64,000 nt of DNA, taken from NCBI RefSeq assembly GCF_014132155.1, contig NZ_BLJQ01000005.1:62001-126000 (forward strand), written 5' to 3'. The notes under the pieces are model-generated. The model had not been told where the DNA came from. It did no database searches and saw only the letters and a list, made by a program, of their open reading frames with translations. A program made the translations under genes and the position numbers. Positions 35,654 to 45,114 of this stretch are shown in pieces. Position 1 is the first letter of the stretch; the number at the start of each line of letters is the position of its first letter. The DNA is from Gluconobacter sp. Gdi (GTDB lineage Bacteria > Pseudomonadota > Alphaproteobacteria > Acetobacterales > Acetobacteraceae).

Positions 35654-36417
35654 GACGTCTGGGCAGTACACACGTCAACAGTTGGGGGGCCACGACGTCT
35701 TCCATCAGCCTTTTACGGCCTGAGCGTCCTTCCCGGCCTGTCAGCGTTCCGTCCCAGCCTCAGGCTCTGACTTTCGATCTCGCTTGTACCGCCATTATCG
35801 TGATCGATATGCAGAACGACTTCTGCCATCCTGATGGCTGGTTAGCATCTATTGGTGTCGATATCACGGCGGCCCGTCGTCCGATCAAGCCTCTTCAGTC
35901 TCTCCTTCCCGCGCTGCGAGAGCATAATGTCCCTGTAATCTGGCTGAACTGGGGAAATCGGCCAGATAAGCTCAACCTTCCTCCTTCTATCCTGCATGTT
36001 TATGACCCCGCAGGTGAAGACAAGGGCATCGGAGCGGCTATAGGTTCTGCAGATCGCAAAGTTCTGGAAGATGGCAGCTGGAATGCTGCGATCGTTAACG
36101 AACTCGCGGTGTATCCGGAAGATATTCACGTTTCCAAGTATCGAATGAGTGGATTTTGGGACACCCCCCTCGAAGGCATCCTCAAGAACCTACGCGTGGA
36201 CACATTGCTTTTCTCCGGGGTGAACAGCGATCAGTGCGTTCTGAGCACGCTGACAGATGCAGCCTGCCTCGGATACGACTGCATCTTTTTGGACGATTGC
36301 TCCGCAACGACCTCTCCTGAGTTCTGCCAAGAGGCAACAGTTTATAACGTTCGCCAGTGCTATGGATTTGTAGCATCAGGCTCAGATCTCACAAAACGTC
36401 TTACTAGCCAAACATGA
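35650..36417 (+). CDS. Isochorismatase-family cysteine hydrolase (N-carbamoylsarcosine-amidase-like)
   Basis: 255 residues. Catalytic Asp in IIVIDMQNDFCHPDG, Lys in VSKYRMSGFWDTPL, and nucleophilic Cys in GVNSDQCVLSTLTDA, the complete triad of the isochorismatase-like amidases (N-carbamoylsarcosine amidase, RutB, nicotinamidase). The start at 35650 overlaps the cupin stop. An N-terminal extension of about 45 residues precedes the fold. It is the last gene of the operon beginning at 29761 and would release ammonia or CO2 plus ammonia from an open-chain amide or carbamoyl compound. Confidence 0.9.
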   Translation: MRRLGSTHVNSWGATTSSISLLRPERPSRPVSVPSQPQALTFDLACTAIIVIDMQNDFCHPDGWLASIGVDITAARRPIKPLQSLLPALREHNVPVIWLNWGNRPDKLNLPPSILHVYDPAGEDKGIGAAIGSADRKVLEDGSWNAAIVNELAVYPEDIHVSKYRMSGFWDTPLEGILKNLRVDTLLFSGVNSDQCVLSTLTDAACLGYDCIFLDDCSATTSPEFCQEATVYNVRQCYGFVASGSDLTKRLTSQT

Positions 36418-36464
36418 AATGAGCGGCTTTCAGGATTAAAGACACCCGAAAGCTGATCATGTCA

Positions 36465-36507
36465 AATGTCGTTGGAGTGTATGTAATTAATACATTCCAG
36501 TGACATT
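36465..36507 (+). terminator. 18-bp strand-specific RNA hairpin after the salvage operon
   Basis: 36465-36482 and 36490-36507 form an 18-base-pair stem with a 7-base loop if read as plus-strand RNA, using three G-U pairs; on the minus strand these would be A-C mismatches. It starts 48 bases after the isochorismatase stop and therefore probably ends or protects the 3' end of that transcript. No long U-run follows. Confidence 0.6.
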
Positions 36508-36830
36508 ATTAGCGCCTATTCATATTAAATTAGTATAATTATCCATCCACGGAATACTTTAATTTCTTTTTTCTAGTATTATGAAGGCGGGTTACCCGTA
36601 TTAAATTTTTTGAAAGAGAAGATGACATGTCTGTAGTTCTTCTCTTCAAAACTTCATGACAGGCCCGTCATTGAAGGCCCCTACGCTTAGATTAAGCCTA
36701 TGTCGTCAGCCACCAATTCAAAATGCTTTACAATCCCTCTGATTAATTAGAGCAAAGAGAATTATATTTGACTGCAGCTTAATTCGAACGGCGTCAACCG
36801 CTCCTTAACCTGCTGGAAAGACATCACCAT

Positions 36831-36867
36831 AAAAAAAGCCCTCAGAACATCATGTCCTGAGGGCTTT
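36831..36867 (-). terminator. Intrinsic terminator of the TonB receptor gene
   Basis: AAAGCCCTCAG (36835-36845) and CTGAGGGCTTT (36857-36867) form a perfect 11-bp stem; on the minus strand it is followed by a run of U (36831-36837 are all A on the plus strand). It begins 19 bases past the receptor stop. Classic Rho-independent terminator. Confidence 0.92.
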
Positions 36868-36885
36868 GTGAGGCCGGAAGAGAAA

Positions 36886-39282
36886 TCAGAACCCTGTAGA
36901 AATCGTTCCCGTCATGCTGAAACGCGGTTCAACGTAGAACTGAGCACTAGACCCAGCGCCTGAAAGATTCCCATTCATCAGCCGGACGGCAGAAGCGTTG
37001 GTACCTACACCAACCACGCCTGTCCGAACAATCGAACCTGTTAGGTTGGTGAAGTTCAAACGAATGGTAGGAGACTTTGCATACCAAACTGGCTTGAAAT
37101 GATAACCCAGAGATAGTGTGTTCGTTACGTATCCCGGAATACGCTGATCGCCTGCAATCGAAACGGACTGCGGACCTGTGTAATGAACCGTTGCGTTAGC
37201 GAAGAAGCCTTTATTCACATAGGTCAGGCCGAAGTTTGCCATAACATGCGGTGACAGAGGTGCCTGCGTGCCCTTTGTTCTGAAGGCGGTCAGGTTTCCA
37301 CTTGCATCGGACGCGGCAATATTCGTGTCCATTCGCGCGTTAAGGTATTCGAACGAAACATACGGGCTAAAACCATAGATCGGCTGCGTAGAGAACATGG
37401 CATCAAAACCACGCGCAGTCTGGTTGCCTGCATTAACTACACCCGACTGATTATTGCCCAGGTACGTGCTCAGGAGACGGTTCGTAATGTTATAGTTGAA
37501 GAGATCAAGATCAACGATAACGTACTTATCATTATACCGATATCCAAGCTCTTCCTTGATGGAATACTGGTTCTTGGGCAGCTTTCCAGTGAGGGTAGTG
37601 TTCCCAAGAGCCGATGCAGAAGGCTGACGGAAGTCACCCTCAGCATTGATGTAAACCTGATGGTGCTCGTTGAAATGATAACTGACGGACAGGTGCGGCA
37701 GAGGTGCCGTCAGGTTCTGGCCCATTTGCTTGTGTGCCGGATATGTCGTGTACCAGACATTGGACATCACATATTTGAAACCACCATTGACCAGCAGACG
37801 GTCATGAAAATATTTCGCTGTATCCTGAAGGAAGAGGGAGTGAATTTCATAACCAGTGGTGTTGCCGAAATACGAGCGGGAACCACCAGAATAGACTTGA
37901 TAGGTTGAATCGTTCGGGCTCGGGTTGGAACCATCAGCCTTCGTCACGCTAACAGGAAAGTGCTGAGTATAATCCTGGTTTTCGTACCAGTACCCGAGCT
38001 CAAAATGGTTATGCTTGTCGATATCATAGCCCAACTTGGCTGTAGCACCGACGTCAAGAGCTCCATTCTCTTGGAAGTAGCTTGTTAGCGGCGTACCAGC
38101 AGCAATGGTCTGACCAGACTTAAATGTTGTTGTACCATTGGCAAAGCCACCTGACGAACCATCCCATCCCTGGCCCCAGTTATAATACGGACGCAGATCG
38201 AACTGGAGCTTATCTGTAAGGACGATATGAATTGGAGCGCTCAGAAAGAGCTGGTTCCAATGATCGATATTGTTTTTCCAGTAGTCGTTTCCAGTTGCAT
38301 CAAATCCAGCCTTACGACCGTATCCCTCACCTGTGTCCTTATACTTGTGGAACTGTGCAGCAGTGGGATACCGATCAATTGTGAAGTCTTCGAAGTTCCA
38401 AGACATGAAGAGCTTCGCAAACGAACCATTCTCCCAGTCCTTGCGAATACCGAAATCAAGATGACGGCGCTCGTTGATACCCGCCCCCATCCATGAACGA
38501 GCATGTGTATTCGAAAACGACAGGTAGCTACGAATGCCGCTCTTGCCGATATCACCGGTCTCTAAGCGCATGAATTCGCGAGACAGGTTATTCGTGCCGT
38601 ACGAAAAATCCATCAAGCCGCCGAATGTATGCGACGGATCATGAGATACTTCGTTCATGACGCCCGCGGCAGCAGACGTGGCGGGCAGATCAACGGCGGA
38701 CGAACCCGGCGTGAGGCTGACACTATCCAGATTTTCTGAATCAATGTCTTCGGCCATATAAGCCGCACTGGCTGCAGGTGCACCGTCGACCATAAGAGCC
38801 ATATCAGCATCGGTCAGGCTTCGGCTCTGAATACGCCCACCCTGCATACCAGACGTATCAGGCGTCGAAACGTTCACGCTCGGCAGGTTCTTGATAAGAT
38901 CAAGTGCTGTGCTTGTCGGGCTTTTAGCCTCGATAAATGCCTTCGTGATTGTCTGGATAGCGTAAGGCGCAGTCTCGACACGCATCATGCCGCCACCACG
39001 GCTTCTGGCCAGGCGGGACGTGGACACTGTGACGTGTTCATCCCCCGTCGAGTTGATCGATGCCGGGCGACGCATTTTTGGATGAGCAGGAACAGCTGCA
39101 ATCTCAGCTTTTTGACCCGTCACAGCCTGCGGGTGATGCGCATGAGCTTTATGGTGGACAGCGGCGTTACTCGAAGCTGCCTGCGCGGAAGCAACAAGAG
39201 ACGACGAACCAAAGCCAGCCAAACACGTTACAAGAAGAAGCGCCTTCCTGGACGAGTGTTTTTCAAATCGGTACGGACACAT
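36886..39282 (-). CDS. TonB-dependent outer-membrane receptor
   Basis: About 798 residues. Start at 39282 gives a signal peptide (KALLLVTCLAGFGSSSLVASAQA); the frame runs on to 39363 without support. The plug includes TALDLIKNLPSVNVSTPD, GRIQSRSLTDADMALMVDG and SAVDLPATSAAAGVMNEV; the barrel ends in FSMTGTISTGF with terminal Phe. A His-rich segment (VHHKAHAHHPQ) follows the signal peptide. It ends in a strong terminator and faces the LysR gene. It probably supplies the outer-membrane step for the salvage operon next door, but iron-chelate uptake cannot be excluded. Confidence 0.92.
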   Translation of the reverse strand: MCPYRFEKHSSRKALLLVTCLAGFGSSSLVASAQAASSNAAVHHKAHAHHPQAVTGQKAEIAAVPAHPKMRRPASINSTGDEHVTVSTSRLARSRGGGMMRVETAPYAIQTITKAFIEAKSPTSTALDLIKNLPSVNVSTPDTSGMQGGRIQSRSLTDADMALMVDGAPAASAAYMAEDIDSENLDSVSLTPGSSAVDLPATSAAAGVMNEVSHDPSHTFGGLMDFSYGTNNLSREFMRLETGDIGKSGIRSYLSFSNTHARSWMGAGINERRHLDFGIRKDWENGSFAKLFMSWNFEDFTIDRYPTAAQFHKYKDTGEGYGRKAGFDATGNDYWKNNIDHWNQLFLSAPIHIVLTDKLQFDLRPYYNWGQGWDGSSGGFANGTTTFKSGQTIAAGTPLTSYFQENGALDVGATAKLGYDIDKHNHFELGYWYENQDYTQHFPVSVTKADGSNPSPNDSTYQVYSGGSRSYFGNTTGYEIHSLFLQDTAKYFHDRLLVNGGFKYVMSNVWYTTYPAHKQMGQNLTAPLPHLSVSYHFNEHHQVYINAEGDFRQPSASALGNTTLTGKLPKNQYSIKEELGYRYNDKYVIVDLDLFNYNITNRLLSTYLGNNQSGVVNAGNQTARGFDAMFSTQPIYGFSPYVSFEYLNARMDTNIAASDASGNLTAFRTKGTQAPLSPHVMANFGLTYVNKGFFANATVHYTGPQSVSIAGDQRIPGYVTNTLSLGYHFKPVWYAKSPTIRLNFTNLTGSIVRTGVVGVGTNASAVRLMNGNLSGAGSSAQFYVEPRFSMTGTISTGF

Positions 39283-39792
39283 AACCTTTTGGCTTCTCCT
39301 GCTGCAAAACGATTTTCGTTCCTGCCAGGACCTGATCTCTGTACAGAAGAGATCCTTTCCCATAACGAAAACGTAACATAATCGAGCGCTACCTCAGAAG
39401 GCGAATAATTGCCTCGCACCGACATCAAAAATAGGACACAAGGCAGATCCCGAGCATTTGATGTGTCTTTTACACACGCCTCCACATGTTTTGCAACATT
39501 CCCCCGATAGATCATACCTTGCTCTTCTATTTTTAAAATATATGTTTTATTTCAATCCATTATAGGAATTTTTAGCTCTAAAATTTTCGCTGTTTTTCGC
39601 ATCAGATGTGTGCTGATCACAATCATAATGGCAGCATAAGGCGAACGGCTTCCAGGGTGTGCTCTTAATGCAACACATTCTCTTCCAATTACGAAAACTG
39701 TCGCTATCAGAGGCGTTAAAGATGTTTTCCATCTTTCCTTGAAAGATCTTCGGAACGTTCTTAGTCTGCATCTTTTCGGTGCGAAAACTACG
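39283..39792. other. 510-base divergent intergenic region, TonB receptor and lysR
   Basis: No gene supported; short frames on the minus strand (39547-39815) lack family resemblance. AT-rich around 39530-39600. As LysR regulators usually bind next to their own gene, control sites for the receptor are expected here, but no single palindrome stands out. Confidence 0.4.
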
Positions 39793-40701
39793 ATGCTCCA
39801 TAGCCGCCTTCTCATCTATCTGGATACGGTTGCCCGCTGCGGATCCATCCGAAAGGCAGGCGAACAGCTAAACGTTGCCTCAACGGCGATTAATCGGCAG
39901 ATCCTGACGCTGGAAGATAATCTGGGCACTCCCATATTCCAGAGACTTCCCCGCAAACTGGTTTTGACGGCCGCAGGAGAAATCCTGCTTGCTCACGTCC
40001 GCGAGACGCTCAAAAACATGAACCTCACGCGGCAAGTTTTGGAAGATCTGAAAGGTCTCAAACGCGGGGAATTTTCTATCGCTACGATGGTAGGTCCCAT
40101 CTCGACCTTTTTGCCGCTTGCTCTGGCTGATTTTCACAACACACATCAAAACGTGCGGATCCATGTCAGCACCTACGGCACGCATGATCTCGTCGAGACT
40201 GTCAAAAATGGGCAGGCCGATATTGGCATCGGGTTTGATATTCCCGTGGACAACAGCCTCGTTGTGCAGACGTCGCGCACGGTTCCCCTAGGCGTGGTGA
40301 TGGGCGTCCATCACCCCCTCGCCCATCAGGAATCCATTACCCTCGAAGAATGCAACGCGTGGCCACTAACCGTAGCTGACGCCAGTATGGCTATTCGACC
40401 CCACCTCGAAGATCTCTATGCAGCTCGAAATCTGACCTTGACGCCGGCCATCGAGACCAACTCGATTGAGCTAATGCGCCAGATGGCTCTCTCCCCTGGG
40501 CATATCACTTTCCTGACACCATTGGACATCATTCAGGAGAAAGCCGAAGGAAAGCTCAAGTTCCTGTCTCTCAACGAGCACGGGACCCAACCCCAGACCC
40601 TCTCAATCGTGGCGCGGTCAAAGATTTCCAATCCCTTCACCGCGCTCTTCATTGAACGGGTAGAGTACTTTCTCCAGGATTACACGAGCGCCTCTGTCTG
40701 A
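39793..40701 (+). CDS. LysR-family transcriptional regulator
   Basis: 302 residues from the ATG at 39793; a TTG at 39739 would lengthen it without benefit. Helix-turn-helix SIRKAGEQLNVASTAINRQI with LEDNLGTPIFQRLPRKLVLTAAGE, followed by the two-lobed effector domain (GEFSIATMVGPISTFLPLALADF, ADIGIGFDIP). It overlaps the convergent RNA methyltransferase gene by 22 bases. Divergent from the TonB receptor, it is the likely regulator of that gene and possibly of the salvage operon. Confidence 0.92.
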   Translation: MLHSRLLIYLDTVARCGSIRKAGEQLNVASTAINRQILTLEDNLGTPIFQRLPRKLVLTAAGEILLAHVRETLKNMNLTRQVLEDLKGLKRGEFSIATMVGPISTFLPLALADFHNTHQNVRIHVSTYGTHDLVETVKNGQADIGIGFDIPVDNSLVVQTSRTVPLGVVMGVHHPLAHQESITLEECNAWPLTVADASMAIRPHLEDLYAARNLTLTPAIETNSIELMRQMALSPGHITFLTPLDIIQEKAEGKLKFLSLNEHGTQPQTLSIVARSKISNPFTALFIERVEYFLQDYTSASV

Positions 40702-41798
40702 AAAAGAAACACTTTCAAACCACCATGCGGAATTGGAGCCCCGGTGGGGAGAAACGGAAGCCCAGTTGCGTGGGCCAGTGAAACTTCCGTCGTTAGAATA
40801 CCCACACGCCATCCCTTAAAGTGTTCTTTAAGTCTTTGCCCCAGAGCGCGATATAGCGCAGATAACTTCGCCTTATCGCCGATACGTGTCCCATAAGGAG
40901 GATTTAGAATAACCAATCCGGGGGCACTTCCATCAGGCGGGCTGATTTCACTGATTGTGGCCTGACGAAACTCCGTGCACTCCGCAACCCCAGCCCGCAA
41001 AGCATTAGCCTCGCTCATGGCAATCGCACCGGCATCCCTGTCACTTCCATAAAAGCGGAAACCGGGTGCACGCTCACTTTTGACGGAGCGCATTGTCTGC
41101 CACGCAGCTTCGTCATACGTCGCGAGTTGCTCGAAGGCAAAGTGTCTTGAGCGCCCAGGATTGAGGCGAGACGCGATCTCGGCGGCCTCAATCACGAAGG
41201 TCCCGGAACCGCACATGGGGTCCACCACTGCTTCCTGACCGTCGTAACCACATTTCCTCAAGAAAAGCGAAGCCAGGGTTTCTCGCATGGGAGCGCGATT
41301 GACCGCCTCTTTATGCCCTCGCCTGTGCAGAAGATCCCCCGACGTATCGACACTGACTGTACAGAAATTCTGATCAATTCTGACACGTAGAACTACATCA
41401 GCATCAGCATCAGCAGATGCACCCAAGATTTCCGTCACAACCTTGGAAATCCGCTCTGCCGCCGCACCGCTATGATAGATCCGTGAAGACGAACAGGAGA
41501 CGTCCACCTTGAACGGAACGTCCGGACGCAGCACTTCCAACCACTTAATCTCCCGTGCTCGTTTTTCAAGTTGAGACAGATACTCCGCCTTGAACTGCGC
41601 CACGCGTGCCAGTACCCGACTAGCTCCCCGGATCCAGAGATTAGCTCGCCAGACTTCAGGCCACCCTCCTCGCAGTGTCACCCCGCCGGGTACGACTTTT
41701 GGCTGGCGAAAGCCCTTCATCCGGACTTCGGAGCAAAGGGTTTCTTCCAGTCCCGGAGGAGCAGCAAGAAAGATCTCAAAGTGCCTGTTATTCGTCAT
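40680..41798 (-). CDS. THUMP-domain RNA methyltransferase (RlmL/YpsC-like)
   Basis: Class I SAM-dependent RNA N2-guanine methyltransferase, 372 residues, acting on rRNA or tRNA. An N-terminal THUMP region (FEIFLAAPPGLEETLCSEV to about residue 155) precedes the Rossmann domain with DPMCGSGTFVIEAAEIA and the catalytic VILNPPYGTRIG (NPPY). The RHFAFEQL and GSDRDAGAI pieces are typical of the UPF0020 family. Start at 41798, with AGGG just upstream, was chosen over 41885. Its 3' end overlaps lysR. This is the only clear housekeeping gene in the middle of the window. Confidence 0.9.
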   Translation of the reverse strand: MTNNRHFEIFLAAPPGLEETLCSEVRMKGFRQPKVVPGGVTLRGGWPEVWRANLWIRGASRVLARVAQFKAEYLSQLEKRAREIKWLEVLRPDVPFKVDVSCSSSRIYHSGAAAERISKVVTEILGASADADADVVLRVRIDQNFCTVSVDTSGDLLHRRGHKEAVNRAPMRETLASLFLRKCGYDGQEAVVDPMCGSGTFVIEAAEIASRLNPGRSRHFAFEQLATYDEAAWQTMRSVKSERAPGFRFYGSDRDAGAIAMSEANALRAGVAECTEFRQATISEISPPDGSAPGLVILNPPYGTRIGDKAKLSALYRALGQRLKEHFKGWRVGILTTEVSLAHATGLPFLPTGAPIPHGGLKVFLFQTEALV

Positions 41799-42057
41799 GG
41801 GCCCTGAATGGCAGGAAGAGCGCCAAACAGCAATCGCCAGTTCCGCATTCCAGCTAACAGCAAAAACCGAAGCATTAAAAACCACTCCAACAGTTTAACC
41901 TTCCCGGCAATAAAATTTCTGTGCTCACGCGAACGAGCCCCTCATCACAACGTAAACTGCAGATGTTCGGAAGCCCCCTGATGATCTCCTGTGACCAGCG
42001 GCCTTTCCCCATCACGATCCCACGCACAGCACGATCATCCCATCAGGAGGAGCGACC

Positions 42058-43086
42058 ATGAACCCTTCAGAGCGTCGTAAATTCGGACGAAAAGACTTTA
42101 GCGTTACAGCTTTTGCCTTCGGCACTGCCCCTCTGGGGAATTTTCTTCAGAAGGTTGGAGATCAGGAGGCAGATGAAATGATCCAACAGGCTTGGAGTGC
42201 TGGCATTCGCCTTTATGACACGTCCCCCATGTATGGCCATGGGCTGGCAGAGCTCAGGCTCGGGCACTCCCTCCGTTGGAAAAACAGAGATGATTTCATC
42301 GTCATGACAAAAGTTGGGCGAACGCTGCATTCTGCTCGCAGGACTGAGATTGACTTTGCTCCGTGGGTTAATGCAGCCCCCAACAAAATGACCTTTGACT
42401 ACAGCTACGACGGAACGATGCGAGCTTTTGAAGACTCCCTTCAAAGGCTCGCGCTCGAGCACATCGATGTCGCTTTCATCCACGATATCGACCGATTTAC
42501 GCATGGTCCCGATCAACCTGAAGCCTTTCGGCAGGCAATGGATGGGAGTTGGCGCGCTTTGGAAAAACTTCGATCAGAAGGTGTCGTCAAAGCCGTCGGT
42601 GTTGGTGTGAATGAATGGGAAGTCTGCCATAACGCTCTCCAGCAACGAGATTTCGACTGCTTCCTTCTGGCAGGTCGATACACTTTGCTGGAACAGGACG
42701 CGCTGAACGAGTTCCTACCTCTCTGTGAACAGCGAGGCGCCACCCTTATTGTTGGCGGAGGTTTCAATTCAGGAATTCTTGCAACAGGAGCGGTTCCGGG
42801 CGCGAAGTACAATTATTCCCCTGCACCCGAACACATTCTGGACCGCGTCAAGAAAATCGAGGCAGTCTGCGACGATTATGACGTTTCACTCCCTGCCGCC
42901 GCACTTCAGTTTGTGGTGGCACACCCCTCGATTTCTTCATTTTGCGCGGGCACTCGAAATGTGACCCAACTCAAGCAGAACCTGGAGTGGTTTGCTCAGC
43001 CTATCCCTGAAGACTTCTGGGCTGAACTCAAGTCACAAGGCCTGCTTGCAGAACGTGCTCCAGTGCCTGCAATGGCTCAATCCTAG
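42058..43086 (+). CDS. Aldo-keto reductase (D-threo-aldose 1-dehydrogenase-like)
   Basis: 342 residues, TIM-barrel NAD(P)-dependent oxidoreductase. Catalytic tetrad: Asp and Tyr in RLYDTSPMYGHGLAE, Lys in FIVMTKVG and His in VAFIHDID. The ending SFCAGTRNVTQLKQN is the cofactor-binding region. RLYDTSPMYG and overall length match D-threo-aldose 1-dehydrogenase/L-fucose dehydrogenase members, which oxidise aldoses to lactones. AGGAGG lies seven bases upstream of the ATG. It is the first gene of the polyol/sugar locus, 312 bases before the kinase. Confidence 0.9.
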   Translation: MNPSERRKFGRKDFSVTAFAFGTAPLGNFLQKVGDQEADEMIQQAWSAGIRLYDTSPMYGHGLAELRLGHSLRWKNRDDFIVMTKVGRTLHSARRTEIDFAPWVNAAPNKMTFDYSYDGTMRAFEDSLQRLALEHIDVAFIHDIDRFTHGPDQPEAFRQAMDGSWRALEKLRSEGVVKAVGVGVNEWEVCHNALQQRDFDCFLLAGRYTLLEQDALNEFLPLCEQRGATLIVGGGFNSGILATGAVPGAKYNYSPAPEHILDRVKKIEAVCDDYDVSLPAAALQFVVAHPSISSFCAGTRNVTQLKQNLEWFAQPIPEDFWAELKSQGLLAERAPVPAMAQS

Positions 43087-43225
43087 TATCTGTCTGCTCA
43101 GGGTTTTTCCTGGCGTTCCCGGAGGATCCTGAGCGTTAAAACATCATCTTTTTGCGAGACAGACCTTTGGTTGATGAAAATCCCATCTCGTATGCTGGAC
43201 AGTGAAAATGATATATGTAACATGA

Positions 43226-43310
43226 ATAACGTTATATGTTGTTGTGTGGCCGTTATTCCTGCCGAAAGAAGCACACCTCAGATTTATTGAACGTAACATT
43301 CCAGAATGTT
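43226..43310. promoter_or_regulatory. Two palindromes upstream of the FGGY kinase
   Basis: ATAACGTTAT (43226-43235) is a perfect 10-bp palindrome. AACATTC-CA-GAATGTT (43295-43310) is an inverted repeat of 7 bp with a 2-bp centre. Both lie in the 300-base gap between the aldo-keto reductase and the kinase-transporter operon, where a sugar-responsive repressor would bind. No matching regulator gene is adjacent. Confidence 0.5.
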
Positions 43311-43397
43311 CGCTTTGAGATTTGACGGTCCTTCTTTCTGGATTATCCCCACCCAACAGCGTGTTTTATGTGTGTTTGTCAGCTTTAGGTGTGCTGT

Positions 43398-45029
43398 ATG
43401 GATCTGGTTCTTGGAATTGACGTTGGGACTGGCAGTGCACGCGCTGGCATTTTCACCCTGACCGGGCAGAAAATGGCCTCTGCGGTGCAGCCAACCAGAA
43501 CGTGGTCACCGGCCCCGGATTTTGCACAGCAGTCGTCCGAAAATATCTGGGCTGCGGTCTGTACAGCCACCCGCACTGCGCTCGCGACACTCACTGAACC
43601 TTTCCGCATCATCGGGATCGGCTTTGATGCAACCTGTTCCCTTGTCGTACTTGATAGGAACGGCAAGCCGCTCTCGGTGGACCCGCAAGGTGCACCAGAG
43701 CAGGACATTATTCTTTGGGCCGATCACCGTGCATTGAATGAAACTGCCGAAATTAATAACGGTGGATACGATGTCCTGCGCTATGTCGGGGGAAAAATTT
43801 CTCCGGAAATGGAGACGCCGAAGCTCCTGTGGCTGAAACGTAACCTTCCCGACATTTTCGCCAGAGCCAGCCATTTCTTTGACCTCCCCGACTTCCTGAC
43901 CTGGCGCGCAACCGGATCCCTGTCCCGTTCAGCCTGCTCAACAGCTTGCAAATGGACCTATCTGGCCCATGAAGACAGATGGGATGACACATATTTCAAG
44001 GCTATCGGTCTGGAAGACCTCACGGCTGACAACTACGCCCGGATCGGCAATGATATTCGCCCGCTTGGGGGTGTCGTCGGGGATGGTTTGAGCCCTCAGG
44101 CCGCGGCGGAGCTAGGGTTAGAAGTTGGTATTCCCGTTGGTGTTTCAGCAATTGATGCTCATGCTGGGGGGCTTGGCATTCTGGGTATCGAAGCGGAAGG
44201 CACAATTTCTGATGCCGTTCTTGAGCGCTCAATATCTTTAATTTGTGGCACATCCAGCTGCCATATGGCGGCGTCAAAGGAGGCCCGTTTCGTGCCCGGA
44301 GTATGGGGGCCTTACTGGAACGCCATGGTCCCGGATATGTGGCTGAATGAAGCAGGTCAGTCAGCAACCGGAGCGCTGATTGATTTCGTGATTTCTCATC
44401 ATGCGGCGGGGCCTGAGCTCAAGCGGCAGGCTGAGCAATCAGGCAGTAATATCTATGCCCTCCTCAATACCCGGATTGAAGAGCTGGAAGCCCGGAAACT
44501 GCCAGGAAGCAGTACAGCCAATCTTCACCTACTACCAGATTTCCATGGTAATCGTTCTCCCCATGCAGACCCGGATCTGAAAGGCGTTATCAGCGGCCTC
44601 GCCCTGTCAGCGACGCCGGATGATCTCGCCAGGCTCTATCTGGCTACCCTCCAGGGTTTGGCTTACGGCACGCAGGACATCATTGATGCTCTCAACGCCC
44701 AAGGCTACCGGATCGACACAATTCTGGCCACGGGAGGAAGCACCAAGAACCCGATCTTCTTGCGCGAACATGCAAATGCAACCGGCTGTCGTATTCTCCT
44801 CCCAAAAGAGCCTGATTCCGTTCTTCTCGGGGCGGCCATTCTGGGAGCTGTCGCTAGCGGCCAATATGCCACTCTGCGCGCAGCTATGGCTCAAATGAGC
44901 CATGCTGGCAGCGAAATCCTGCCAGATGTGAAAACGAAGACTTACCACGCTGCCAAACGTTCCATCTGTCACGACATGCTCGAAAGCCAGCTCGCATGGC
45001 GTCAGAAAATGCAGGATGCTTTGAAATAA
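43398..45029 (+). CDS. FGGY-family carbohydrate kinase (ribulokinase-like)
   Basis: 543-residue sugar kinase with two actin-like domains. N-terminal GIDVGTGSARAGIF (phosphate loop), GFDATCSLVVLD, ILWADHRA; C-terminal LPDFHGNRSPHADP and ILATGGSTKNPIFLREHA. These are the markers of the YpCarbK/FGGY D-ribulokinase subgroup, longer than xylulokinases. ATP-dependent phosphorylation of a ketopentose or tetrulose produced by the dehydrogenases of this locus is the expected role. Start at 43398, not the GTG at 43389. Followed by the SmoE gene after 85 bases. Confidence 0.88.
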   Translation: MDLVLGIDVGTGSARAGIFTLTGQKMASAVQPTRTWSPAPDFAQQSSENIWAAVCTATRTALATLTEPFRIIGIGFDATCSLVVLDRNGKPLSVDPQGAPEQDIILWADHRALNETAEINNGGYDVLRYVGGKISPEMETPKLLWLKRNLPDIFARASHFFDLPDFLTWRATGSLSRSACSTACKWTYLAHEDRWDDTYFKAIGLEDLTADNYARIGNDIRPLGGVVGDGLSPQAAAELGLEVGIPVGVSAIDAHAGGLGILGIEAEGTISDAVLERSISLICGTSSCHMAASKEARFVPGVWGPYWNAMVPDMWLNEAGQSATGALIDFVISHHAAGPELKRQAEQSGSNIYALLNTRIEELEARKLPGSSTANLHLLPDFHGNRSPHADPDLKGVISGLALSATPDDLARLYLATLQGLAYGTQDIIDALNAQGYRIDTILATGGSTKNPIFLREHANATGCRILLPKEPDSVLLGAAILGAVASGQYATLRAAMAQMSHAGSEILPDVKTKTYHAAKRSICHDMLESQLAWRQKMQDALK

Positions 45030-45114
45030 CGTCCACTCACTGATCTGCCTCCCGAAAACCCAAGCTGTCGTGCGTAACTCCGTTCGCGGCTCTTTTTTCA
45101 AAGGTCTGAGTTCC

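Noticed and set aside
28057-36417. Direct assignment of the locus as a creatinine degradation pathway
   Set aside because: Creatinase, hydantoinase and sarcosine oxidase are missing, so naming the substrate would go beyond the evidence.
39547-39815. Two minus-strand frames in the TonB receptor/lysR gap
   Set aside because: Basic, low-complexity products typical of chance frames; overlap the lysR start.
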